A stretch of 21,012 nt of DNA from DATAYF01 sp036272735 (GTDB lineage Bacteria > Chloroflexota > Ktedonobacteria > Ktedonobacterales > Ktedonobacteraceae). Under the pieces are notes generated by a model. It had not been told where the DNA came from. It saw only the letters and a list, made by a program, of their open reading frames with translations, and ran no database searches. Location: contig DATAYF010000260.1 of the NCBI GenBank assembly GCA_036272735.1, positions 1 to 21,012 of the forward strand, in the 5' to 3' direction. How positions within the stretch are numbered: the stretch's first letter is position 1; each line of letters opens with the position of its first letter. Position numbers and translations under genes: made by a program. Shown here piece by piece: positions 14,801 to 21,012 of this stretch.

Positions 14801-16144
14801 TCACGTCTCGCGTAGAGCACCTAAACGACGTAGCGCTGGCCAGATTAGTGCCACGCACACAACCACAATAATCGTGCCGATCCCACCACCGACAACGGAT
14901 AAGGTAGGACCCAATAGCTGCGCCGTCAGGCCTGACTCAAAGCCCCCAAGCTCGTTGGAAGCGCTCACGAACAGGCCATTGATGGCGGCAACCCGTCCAC
15001 GCATGGCATCTGGCGTGCGTGTGAGCGTCAATGTGCTGCGGATCACCACACTGAAGTTGTCCAATCCGCCCAGCAGGAATAACATGACGAGCGAAAGCCA
15101 GAACGAACGGGATAGGCCAAACACGATGGTCGCGATGCCAAAGCCGCATACAGCGAACAGTAAGGTGCGGCCCGCGTGCTTGAACGGCGGCTGGTGAGCC
15201 AGGTACACAGCGACCAGCACGGCACCAACAGAGGGGGCAGCGCGTAACCAGCCCAGACCTTCTGGGCCAACCTTGAGAATATCACGCGCAAAAATCGGGA
15301 GCAACGTTGTAGCGCCGCCGAAGAGTACCGCGAACAGGTCGAGCGTAATCGCCGCCAGAAGAACCTGCGTGTGGCGCAAAAAGCCGATACCTTCGCCAAG
15401 CGATTTCATGGTCGTCGTCTTCTTAGGTTTACCCTCTGGCAACGCTTTTTGCACTGGTCTCACGCGCAGAGGTATAAGCAAGATGGCAAAGAGTAAAGCG
15501 GCGACGGCATTGATGATATAGACCCAGGTCGCGCTGCCAAATACCGCGATCACGCCACCACCCAGGGCCGGTCCCAGTACCGCCGCTAACTGCCACGAGC
15601 TACTACTCCACGTCGCCGCGTTCTCATACGCCTCATCGGGAACTGCGTACGTCGGCAACGTATCGGCGGCGGGAGTGTTGAAGGCCATCGCCACGCCTAT
15701 CAACGTCAGGCAGGCGTAGATCAACACCAGCGATCCATGCAGATACGATAACAGCGCCAGGCCAAGCGAGCAACACGCCAGCACAGTCGCGGTGATAATT
15801 ACAATAACCTTTCGATTACGGTGATCGGCGACATGACCGGCGATCAACGAAAGCACGATGACGGGCAGGACCTGCGCCAGACCCACACCACCCAGAACCA
15901 GAGCGGACCCCGTGCGATCATACAATTCCCAACCAATCGCTATATTCACCATCTGCTCACCAATGGCAGCAATAAATGTGCCGATGAGCAGGAAACGATA
16001 GCTGCGAAAACGCAAAGCTTGATACGGGTCGTGGGATGGGGCAGCAAGTATAGCCGCATCCTGCAATGGAAGGGAGGCCACATCTACAGATGATGGCGTG
16101 TCCCGATTGGTGTTCTTCACACCATCTCCCTGGTCAGTCTCCAT
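14801..16144 (-). CDS. MFS transporter (EntS-like exporter family)
   Basis: A 447-residue, 12-helix major facilitator. After a ~40-residue polar N-terminus comes ALRFRSYRFLLIGTFIAAIG and the motif-A-like loop GHVADHRNRKVIVIITA. The central loop (LRVRPVQKALPEGKPKKTTT) separates two six-helix halves; the second has a repeated loop TPDAMRGRVAAINGLF typical of the EntS/MFS_3 branch, whose members export siderophores or drugs. The substrate is unknown. ATG 16144 has AGGAAGG (16148-16154) a few bases upstream, itself only 3 nt from a 34-bp palindrome. It is downstream of the Gfo/Idh dehydrogenase on the same strand. Its 3' end is about 10 bp from the left end of the decayed IS. Confidence 0.9.
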   Translation of the reverse strand: METDQGDGVKNTNRDTPSSVDVASLPLQDAAILAAPSHDPYQALRFRSYRFLLIGTFIAAIGEQMVNIAIGWELYDRTGSALVLGGVGLAQVLPVIVLSLIAGHVADHRNRKVIVIITATVLACCSLGLALLSYLHGSLVLIYACLTLIGVAMAFNTPAADTLPTYAVPDEAYENAATWSSSSWQLAAVLGPALGGGVIAVFGSATWVYIINAVAALLFAILLIPLRVRPVQKALPEGKPKKTTTMKSLGEGIGFLRHTQVLLAAITLDLFAVLFGGATTLLPIFARDILKVGPEGLGWLRAAPSVGAVLVAVYLAHQPPFKHAGRTLLFAVCGFGIATIVFGLSRSFWLSLVMLFLLGGLDNFSVVIRSTLTLTRTPDAMRGRVAAINGLFVSASNELGGFESGLTAQLLGPTLSVVGGGIGTIIVVVCVALIWPALRRLGALRET

Positions 16145-16157
16145 AAACCTTCCTGGT

Positions 16158-16228
16158 TGCCTTTATTTTATCCTATTGTCTAGTATGGGGCCGGGCCTCA
16201 TACTAGACAATAGGATAAAATAAAGGCA
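16158..16228 (-). terminator. 34-bp near-perfect palindrome abutting the MFS ribosome site
   Basis: 16158-16187 is exactly complementary to 16199-16228 (30 bp). The stem continues inward with one G-T wobble and three G-C pairs to a 3-nt loop (16192-16194). It lies 27 nt after the dehydrogenase stop (16256, minus strand) and its base is 3 nt from the MFS Shine-Dalgarno. The arms are AT-rich, and there is no T-tract after the stem. Most likely it ends or processes the dehydrogenase mRNA; it could also shape translation of the MFS gene. Confidence 0.6.
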
Positions 16229-16255
16229 CAGCATGTACCTGCATGCTCAATATAT

Positions 16256-17287
16256 TTACCATTGTACGGCGACACGCTGGCCGGTCTCCGCGCTCTCAAT
16301 AGCAGCAAAGACCATTGCCAGGCTCTTACTATTGTCGGACGCGCTGGTTTCCGGCTGCCTGCCGGTGCTTACGCACTCGATAAAGTCATGAATAAGGCCA
16401 GCATGCCCACCAATCGCGTCCTGTGGTTGAAGTGCGGGTAGAGTAACATCACGGTAGGTGGAAATAAAGCCACCTGTTTCCGCCACAGCTTGAGCCTGGA
16501 AATTATCGGTCCCATCCCATTTCACGCTGCCATTTTGCGCCACAATACGCCAATCGCTCTCCCAGGTCGTAGCCAGGCCATTAGCGCACCAGCTACCACG
16601 ATAGGTATAGACAATGCCATTCGTCATTTCAAAAACAGCAATCGCGGAGGCATCGCGATCATACCAGGAACCCACGGGGTTCCATTCTTTGCAGTAGACA
16701 GCGACGGGATCAGCACCCGTCAGCAAGCGTGCGGCATCGAACGTATGGATCGCCATATCGAGCAGCAACACGTGCGGCATGTGGTCACGGAAGCCACCAA
16801 AATGCGCGCCGATATAAAAGTCGCAGTTCACGGTGGTAATCGGGCCAAGCTCTTGAGAAGCCAGCAACGAGCGCAGGCGACGAATGTTGGCATCGTAGCG
16901 GCGATTTTGGATGACCGCGAATAACTTGCCCGCCTGCTGAGCCGCATCGATCATCTCGCGCGCCTGCGCAATCGAGCTTGCCAGCGGCTTCTCACTTAAG
17001 ACGTGGCACCCATGTTTGAGGGCGGTCATAGTAATAGCATAGTGCGCTTCAGGGATGGTACAGTTAAACACGATATCGGGCGTAGTCTGCCCCAGAACAG
17101 TAACCAGGTCTGTACCGATCACAGCATCGACGAGTGCGTAATCGTTTGCTCGTTTGCTGGCAGCCTCCTCAACGATATCCACCAGGCCCACCACCTCCAC
17201 ATCCAAGCGCGTTTTTACGGCATCCAACCAGGCTCCACTCATACCACCACAACCGGCAAGCACGATCCTTAGAGGCATATTCGACAT
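16256..17287 (-). CDS. Gfo/Idh/MocA family NAD(P)-dependent dehydrogenase
   Basis: A 343-residue oxidoreductase acting on a sugar or polyol, unidentified. N-terminal Rossmann fold: RIVLAGCGGMSGAWLDAVK (about 6-24), VGLVDIVEEAASKRA, then PDIVFNCTIPEAHY. The characteristic catalytic-lysine motif is HVLSEKPLASS, followed by QNRRYDANIRRL. The second domain carries DMAIHTFDAARLLTG, in which the His is the family's usual catalytic or structural one. ATG 17287 is chosen because AAAGG (17296-17300) lies 8 nt upstream; a GTG at 17296 is also in frame. A palindrome (17306-17350) sits directly upstream. With the SDR and ThuA-like genes it suggests a sugar-catabolic locus; ThuB, the usual partner of ThuA, belongs to this family. 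Confidence 0.9.
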   Translation of the reverse strand: MSNMPLRIVLAGCGGMSGAWLDAVKTRLDVEVVGLVDIVEEAASKRANDYALVDAVIGTDLVTVLGQTTPDIVFNCTIPEAHYAITMTALKHGCHVLSEKPLASSIAQAREMIDAAQQAGKLFAVIQNRRYDANIRRLRSLLASQELGPITTVNCDFYIGAHFGGFRDHMPHVLLLDMAIHTFDAARLLTGADPVAVYCKEWNPVGSWYDRDASAIAVFEMTNGIVYTYRGSWCANGLATTWESDWRIVAQNGSVKWDGTDNFQAQAVAETGGFISTYRDVTLPALQPQDAIGGHAGLIHDFIECVSTGRQPETSASDNSKSLAMVFAAIESAETGQRVAVQW

Positions 17288-17305
17288 GCACAACACCTTT
17301 TCTTC

Positions 17306-17350
17306 ATTGATTGGTGTGCACGTGTCCCGGACACATACACACCAATCAAT
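17306..17350. terminator. Interrupted palindrome upstream of the dehydrogenase
   Basis: ATTGATTGGTGTG (17306-17318) pairs with CACACCAATCAAT (17338-17350). Inside, after two mismatches flanking one pair, a further 5-bp stem (17322-17326 with 17330-17334) closes on a 3-nt loop. Its base lies 5 nt from the Shine-Dalgarno of the Gfo/Idh gene, the same position relative to the start as the palindrome upstream of the MFS gene. It could be the 3' end of a transcript that once ran from the SDR gene, or an operator. Confidence 0.5.
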
Positions 17351-18659
17351 ACATATACTCCATTTCAGGCTATAGGAATTTCTTGTTCCACACTTTCAAC
17401 AAACCGCATTCCTTGTTGGAGAGGAGGAGAGAGGCACATTTACACAAGGACGGCATTGACAGATATTAGTAAAATGGCACATTTGTTCGCATGAAACAAA
17501 CCATCACAGCCAAGCTCAAACTGCAGACCGCTCCCACCCAGTTCGCGGCCTTGCGAGAGACCCAACTGGCCTATCGTGATGCCTTGAACCAGCGCGCGTC
17601 GCTACAGCTTTGCACATGCCAAGACCAGCAATCAGCGCGCCTTGCAGCAGGCGTGCTACGATGACAGCCGTCTGCTGTTTGGCTTGCCTGCCCAGATGGC
17701 CTGTAATGTCCCCCGAAAGGCTGGGAGCTACCTATAAAACCCTCTAGACCAAAGCCAGACACAATGCCGATGCCCGCAAAGCTGGCTGGACCAGGAAACG
17801 CTACAAGGGACTCGATCAGCCACCCAGGTACGTCTCGCCGACCTTGACCTACCACTACCAGCGCGACTATTCCTTCAAGAAAGAGCAGCAGGTCAGCATC
17901 CTCACCCTGCAGGGAGGAGTCATCCTTCCTTTCCATGGCTACGAGAAGCATGTGGCCCTCATTCAGCACAGAGCGACCATCGGGGCTGCCAAGCTCTGGT
18001 ATGACAAGCCACGTAAACAGTGCTACTTGCTGGTTTCCCTTGAGCTGGAGGTGGCTGATCCAACGCCCGAGACCCATCCCCAGGTCGTTGGCGTGGACGT
18101 TGGTCAGCGCTACCTGGCCGTGACGGCCACCATCACGGGACAAACCTCTTTTTTCCCTGGCAAACAGGTCCGCGCCAAGGCGGATCACTCTACACGTCTG
18201 AGAAAGCGGTTGCAAAAGAAAGGCACTCGTTCCGCCACGCGACGCCTGCTCGCCATCAGCGCAGGAGAGAGACGGCTGAAACAAGACCGCAACCATCTGA
18301 TCAGTCGGCGCATCATAGACCAGCATCCGCACAGCATCATCGACTTGGAAGATTTGACACACATCCGCGAACGCACGAAACGCAGAAAAGGCAAAAAGGC
18401 GAGCAAGAAGCAACGCAACGCCAACAGGCATGCTTCGAAATGGGCATTCGCTGAGTTGCACGGCTACATTGCCTACAAAGCCACGATGGCCGGGAGTCTG
18501 ACAGTGAAAGTGGACGCCCACTATAGCAGCCAGACTGGCCCGATGTGCGGCTATACCGATCCTTCCAATCGTCCCAACAAGGGACTCTCGTTTGTGTGCC
18601 AGCGTTGTCACTATACGCTCCATGCCGATTTGGTCGGCGCGAGAAATGTAACGATGCGA

Positions 18660-18815
18660 ACGCTGCTCACCCGGCAAGACTGGATGAGCACGGGGACCTT
18701 GTCGGTGTCCCCTGATGTGTCGTGCGAGGAAGCCAAAGCACTACGGCAGCAACGCTATAGTGAGTTGCGGTGGAGCACAGACACAAGCCCCCGCCTTCAG
18801 GCGTGGGGTGACTGA
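18660..18815 (+). ncRNA. Possible omega-RNA (TnpB guide) scaffold
   Basis: By analogy with other TnpB elements, whose guide RNA overlaps the tnpB 3' end and runs through the right end, this stretch is the expected scaffold. It contains a stem GGGGAC ... GTCCCC (18694-18715) and the terminal bulged hairpin 18788-18808. The guide would be the flanking bases just after the element (from about 18816). Position is inferred from structure only. Confidence 0.35.
18788..18808 (+). repeat. IS right-end hairpin with bulged T
   Basis: Two 4-bp stems (CCCC/GGGG and CGCC/GGCG), a TTCA loop and a single bulged T at 18804. The layout is identical, loop and bulge included, to the hairpin at 13765-13785 on the minus strand. 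Confidence 0.75.
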
Positions 18816-18845
18816 CCAGAATATGTTAGAAAAATGTATAGCACA

Positions 18846-19622
18846 TTATTTCGCCGTCCAACCACCATCGATGACCAGGGCCGAACCGGTGACGAAGGCA
18901 GCCTCGTCGGAGGCCAGGTAGAGCGCGGCGCTGGCGATTTCATCGGGACGCCCCATGCGCCCCAGCGGCTGGCGCGCATGCAATTGCTGGCGCACCTCGT
19001 CCTTCGTATCGGGGAAGCTGCGCTCAAGGTACCCCTCGACAAATGGTGTATGTACAGTGCCAGGGCAGATAGCATTGGCACGAATGCCTTGGCCCACAAA
19101 GTCCATGGCTATTGAGCGTGTCATGCTAATTACCGCTCCTTTGCTGGCCCCGTATGGGAAGCGACGATCAATGCCAATCAGGCCCGCCACCGAGGCCATG
19201 TTGACCAACACACCGCCCTTTGGCTCTTGCGCAACCATTTGTGAAACAGCATATTTGGAGCACAAAAACACGCCACGCATATTCACGGACATCAAGCGCT
19301 CCCAATCCTCAAGCGAGGTTTCCAGCACCGAGCCGACATGACTCACGCCCGCGTTATTAACAAGAATATCGATGCGCTGATGTTGCTGGACCAGCGCGGC
19401 GAACGTCGTGCGTACCTGCTCTTCGCTCGCAACATCAAGCTGGAGCGCCTGCGCCTTGCCGTCCTGTGACGCAATCGTTGCCACCGTGCTTTCAGCAGCA
19501 TCGAGGCGGATATCCGCAACCACAACCATAGCTCCTTGCTTAGCATACAGCAAAGCGATTTCTTTCCCAATACCAGATCCCGCGCCGGTGACAATCGCAA
19601 CTTTATTATCAAGCCTGAACAT
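18846..19622 (-). CDS. Short-chain dehydrogenase/reductase (SDR)
   Basis: A 258-residue classical SDR. Cofactor motif VTGAGSGIG (about residues 11-19), then VVADIRLDAAE (acidic end of strand 2, favouring NAD+), LQLDVASEEQV, the NNAG motif, and the catalytic Ser...Tyr-x3-Lys in NMASVAGLIG ... FPYGASKGAV. It ends AFVTGSALVIDGGWTAK. The substrate is not determined; sugar or polyol dehydrogenases and FabG-like reductases share this sequence pattern. ATG 19622 has GGGGAG about 9 nt upstream; longer in-frame starts lack a ribosome site. Divergent from the ThuA-like gene, on the same strand as the Gfo/Idh gene, but now separated from it by the second IS. Confidence 0.92.
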   Translation of the reverse strand: MFRLDNKVAIVTGAGSGIGKEIALLYAKQGAMVVVADIRLDAAESTVATIASQDGKAQALQLDVASEEQVRTTFAALVQQHQRIDILVNNAGVSHVGSVLETSLEDWERLMSVNMRGVFLCSKYAVSQMVAQEPKGGVLVNMASVAGLIGIDRRFPYGASKGAVISMTRSIAMDFVGQGIRANAICPGTVHTPFVEGYLERSFPDTKDEVRQQLHARQPLGRMGRPDEIASAALYLASDEAAFVTGSALVIDGGWTAK

Positions 19623-19758
19623 GGAAATATGCTCCCCTTTGAGTATTGAACAACAAACAACAGAAAAATATAAGTAGCCCAACAGCACTTTATCCCATAA
19701 GTGTAGCATAAATCCCTGACGCATGAGTGCGAGATGACGACATATTTCGTCTGGCACC

Positions 19759-19787
19759 TTGCTTCTCACAAAAAGGCTGTGTACTAT
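19759..19787 (+). promoter_or_regulatory. Putative promoter of the ThuA-like gene
   Basis: TTGCTT (19759-19764), a 17-nt spacer and TACTAT (19782-19787). Transcription would start near 19794, 32 nt before the ATG at 19826. It lies in the divergent gap shared with the SDR gene, whose own promoter I could not place. Confidence 0.45.
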
Positions 19788-19825
19788 TGGGGAGAGTGAT
19801 AACTGTGCAGAAGAAAGGATATGTT

Positions 19826-20470
19826 ATGAAATCAGCATTGATCGTTTGGGGTGGTTGGGAAGGCCACGAGCCGGAGCAATGTGCGAACCTCTTCGCGCCT
19901 TTTTTGCGTGAGCGGGGCTACGAGGTAGAGGTTTCCGCCACACTAGACGCCTATTTAGATGAGGCAAAGATGCACGCGCTCGACCTGGTCGTGCCGATCT
20001 GGACGATGGGTACGATTACTGCCGAGCAGGAAAAAGGCTTGCTCACGGCGGTGCAAAGCGGCGTTGGCATTGCTGGCTGGCACGGTGGCATGGGTGACGC
20101 ATTTCGCAACAATCCCGATTATCAATTCATGGTTGGTGGTCAATGGGTGGCTCATCCGGGCAACATCATCGATTATACGGTACAGATTACCCGACCCGAT
20201 GATCCTATCACCGCGGGCATTCAGGATTTCCGTATGCATTCTGAGCAATATTATCTGCATGTTGATCCGCAAAACGAGGTATTAGCCACCACCACATTCA
20301 ACGGCGACTACGCTCCCTGGATCGCGGGCAGCGTCATGCCGGTGGTCTGGAAAAAGCATTGGGGCCAGGGCCGCGTCTTCTATTCCTCATTAGGGCACGT
20401 CCGCAGCGATTTTAACGTGCCAGAAGCGCTGGAAATTATGAAGCGCGGCATGCTCTGGGCCAGCCGCTAG
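19826..20470 (+). CDS. ThuA-like protein (glutamine-amidotransferase-like fold)
   Basis: A 214-residue ThuA-family protein. Recognisable parts: ALIVWGGWEGHEPEQCANLF at the N-terminus, LDLVVPIWTMGTITAEQEKG, the signature GVGIAGWHGGMGDAFRNNPD, and PVVWKKHWGQGRVFYSSLGH near the end. ThuA is linked to trehalose/sucrose utilisation in rhizobia, and related domains accompany Gfo/Idh dehydrogenases; the molecular activity is not settled. ATG 19826 has AAAGGA 8 nt upstream. It is divergent from the SDR and close to a Gfo/Idh gene, so a role in oxidation of a sugar or its keto derivative is a reasonable inference. A 31-bp palindrome follows the stop by 11 nt. Confidence 0.88.
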   Translation: MKSALIVWGGWEGHEPEQCANLFAPFLRERGYEVEVSATLDAYLDEAKMHALDLVVPIWTMGTITAEQEKGLLTAVQSGVGIAGWHGGMGDAFRNNPDYQFMVGGQWVAHPGNIIDYTVQITRPDDPITAGIQDFRMHSEQYYLHVDPQNEVLATTTFNGDYAPWIAGSVMPVVWKKHWGQGRVFYSSLGHVRSDFNVPEALEIMKRGMLWASR

Positions 20471-20481
20471 AGGAACGCAGC

Positions 20482-20546
20482 CTGCACTATATTGATAAGT
20501 GCCTACTGAGTCGCGGACTCAGTAGGCACTTATCAATATAGTGCAG
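20482..20546. terminator. 31-bp perfect palindrome with 3-nt loop
   Basis: 20482-20512 is exactly complementary to 20516-20546 around the loop GCG. It lies between the convergent ThuA-like gene and the permease gene. No T-tract follows directly. About 10 nt further on the plus strand a weaker hairpin (20557-20575, one bulge) precedes TTTTTT (20583-20588), which could act as a backup terminator. Confidence 0.65.
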
Positions 20547-20611
20547 AGAGTTTGTTAGCAAGGCTGTTGCCTGCTGATGGTGTTTTTTAGGTCTTTTCGA
20601 TAGGGAAAAGT

Positions 20612-21012
20612 TTAGCTGGTTGCGCTTGTATAGCGGCGCAGACCAGCGTTCCATACCAGTTGGACAACCACTACAGCCGCAAATCCCACAACTACTCCAA
20701 GTAGAGGCAACAATAGACCAATGCGACCTGTTAGCACGCTTGTGGGGAAGGTAGCGAGAAAGGCGAAGGGTAGAACGTAGGTCAGAAAAAAGCGCAGCGG
20801 CTGGCGATAGATCTCAACCGGGTAGCGTCCGAACTGCCAAAAAGCTGAATATAACACATCTAGTTCGATAGATGGCACCCAGAGGGAAATGCAGGCAACC
20901 AGGACTCGCGAAGCCCAGGCAATGACCATACCCACCACCATCAGTACCAGCCAACCCAGCACTCCCCATAACGAGGGTAGCGCACCCAAATCATCCAGAC
21001 CAAGGCCCACCA
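20612..21012 (-). CDS. ABC-2-type transporter permease, C-terminal part (5' end beyond window)
   Basis: The minus-strand frame is open to the window edge and ends at TAA 20612-20614. About 133 residues are visible: hydrophobic helices (LGWLVLMVVGMVIAWASRVL, TGRIGLLLPLLGVVVGFAAV) flank the conserved FGRYPVEIYRQPLRFFLTYV ... PFAFLATFPTSVLTGR segment. That segment is typical of the C-terminal half of the DUF990/ABC-2 family permease (usually ~265 residues). The protein would work with an ATPase and a second permease, presumably encoded just beyond the window. The substrate is unknown. Confidence 0.8.
   Translation of the reverse strand, partial: VGLGLDDLGALPSLWGVLGWLVLMVVGMVIAWASRVLVACISLWVPSIELDVLYSAFWQFGRYPVEIYRQPLRFFLTYVLPFAFLATFPTSVLTGRIGLLLPLLGVVVGFAAVVVVQLVWNAGLRRYTSATS

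Larger units (their letters stand above)
17400..18815 (+). mobile_element. tnpB-only IS605/IS1341-type element
   Basis: No tnpA is present. A promoter-like TTGACA (17456-17461) precedes the tnpB ATG at 17491. The right end carries the classic hairpin CCCC-CGCC-ttca-GGCG-t-GGGG (18788-18808) with a bulged T, ending at the tnpB stop. The left boundary is unclear (somewhere in 17351-17455). The element is inserted, in opposite orientation, between two minus-strand dehydrogenase genes. Confidence 0.65.
17491..18815 (+). pseudogene. tnpB: tnpB pseudogene with damaged 5' third
   Basis: ATG 17491 starts MKQTITAKLKLQTAPTQFAA and runs in frame to about ALNQRA. A frameshift near 17600 moves the protein to another frame (RYSFAHAKTSNQRALQQACY), and a second near 17727 moves it again (GATYKTL). 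There a TGG-to-TAG change (17745-17747) stops it before TKARHNADARKAGW. From 17844 the rest is open: RuvC-I VVGVDVGQRYLAVTA, RuvC-II SIIDLEDLTHI, RuvC-III LHADLVGARNV. The zinc ribbon has lost its first Cys (SQTGPMCGYTD where SQTCP is usual) but keeps the other three. Either it is dead, or only a C-terminal fragment is made. The last ~150 bp probably encodes the omega RNA scaffold. Confidence 0.82.

Noticed and set aside
16230..16247. AGCATG/CATGCT 6-bp hairpin next to the long palindrome
   Set aside because: A six-pair stem with a 6-nt loop is expected often by chance and has no T-tract.
17571..18677. A 368-residue minus-strand frame opposite tnpB
   Set aside because: The plus strand carries RuvC and zinc-ribbon motifs in the same region. 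The minus-strand product has no domain and is a shadow of the biased codon use.

Overview
This 21-kb window is chromosomal DNA from a bacterium of moderate GC content. It is most likely a Chloroflexota member of the Ktedonobacteria type, but this is inference. The support is a MutY of the short actinobacterial/Chloroflexi style (no Nudix-like C-terminal domain), a Ser/Thr kinase with an external sensor-like domain, a lamin-tail cell-surface protein, frequent GTG/TTG starts and several IS200/IS605-type elements. No rRNA, tRNA or CRISPR array was seen.

Layout. 1-493 (-) is a DUF4142 secreted protein cut by the window edge. After a gene-poor stretch, 1.0-11.5 kb is almost entirely plus-strand housekeeping and envelope genes: a small membrane protein and a SAM methyltransferase behind a good extended -10 promoter; a small unknown protein and mutY; a PIG-L deacetylase; a membrane Ser/Thr kinase and folK; rsfS with a tiny membrane protein; a lamin-tail-domain surface protein; a THUMP/FtsJ-type RNA methyltransferase and a glcF-like iron-sulfur protein. 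A Nudix hydrolase faces glcF across a 22-bp palindrome, and a DUF4126 membrane protein follows.

12.74-14.79 kb is a decayed IS605-type element (tnpA and tnpB remnants, minus strand). It carries nonsense codons, frameshifts, a nested ~0.4-kb non-autonomous element and an unusual number of short tandem duplications. It sits between the DUF4126 gene and an MFS exporter.

16.2-20.5 kb looks like a small sugar/polyol oxidation locus: a Gfo/Idh/MocA dehydrogenase, a short-chain dehydrogenase and, divergently, a ThuA-like protein. A second tnpB-only element, also a pseudogene, separates the two dehydrogenases. The right edge holds the C-terminal part of an ABC-2-type permease.

The most distinctive structural signal is a set of four long, near-perfect palindromes (13 to 34 bp stems, mostly tiny loops, no T-tract). 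They are unrelated in sequence but each lies in an intergenic gap. Two abut the Shine-Dalgarno sequence of the next gene, and two lie between convergent genes. No clear new multi-gene system was found. The palindromes and the history of the IS elements are the parts most worth a second look.
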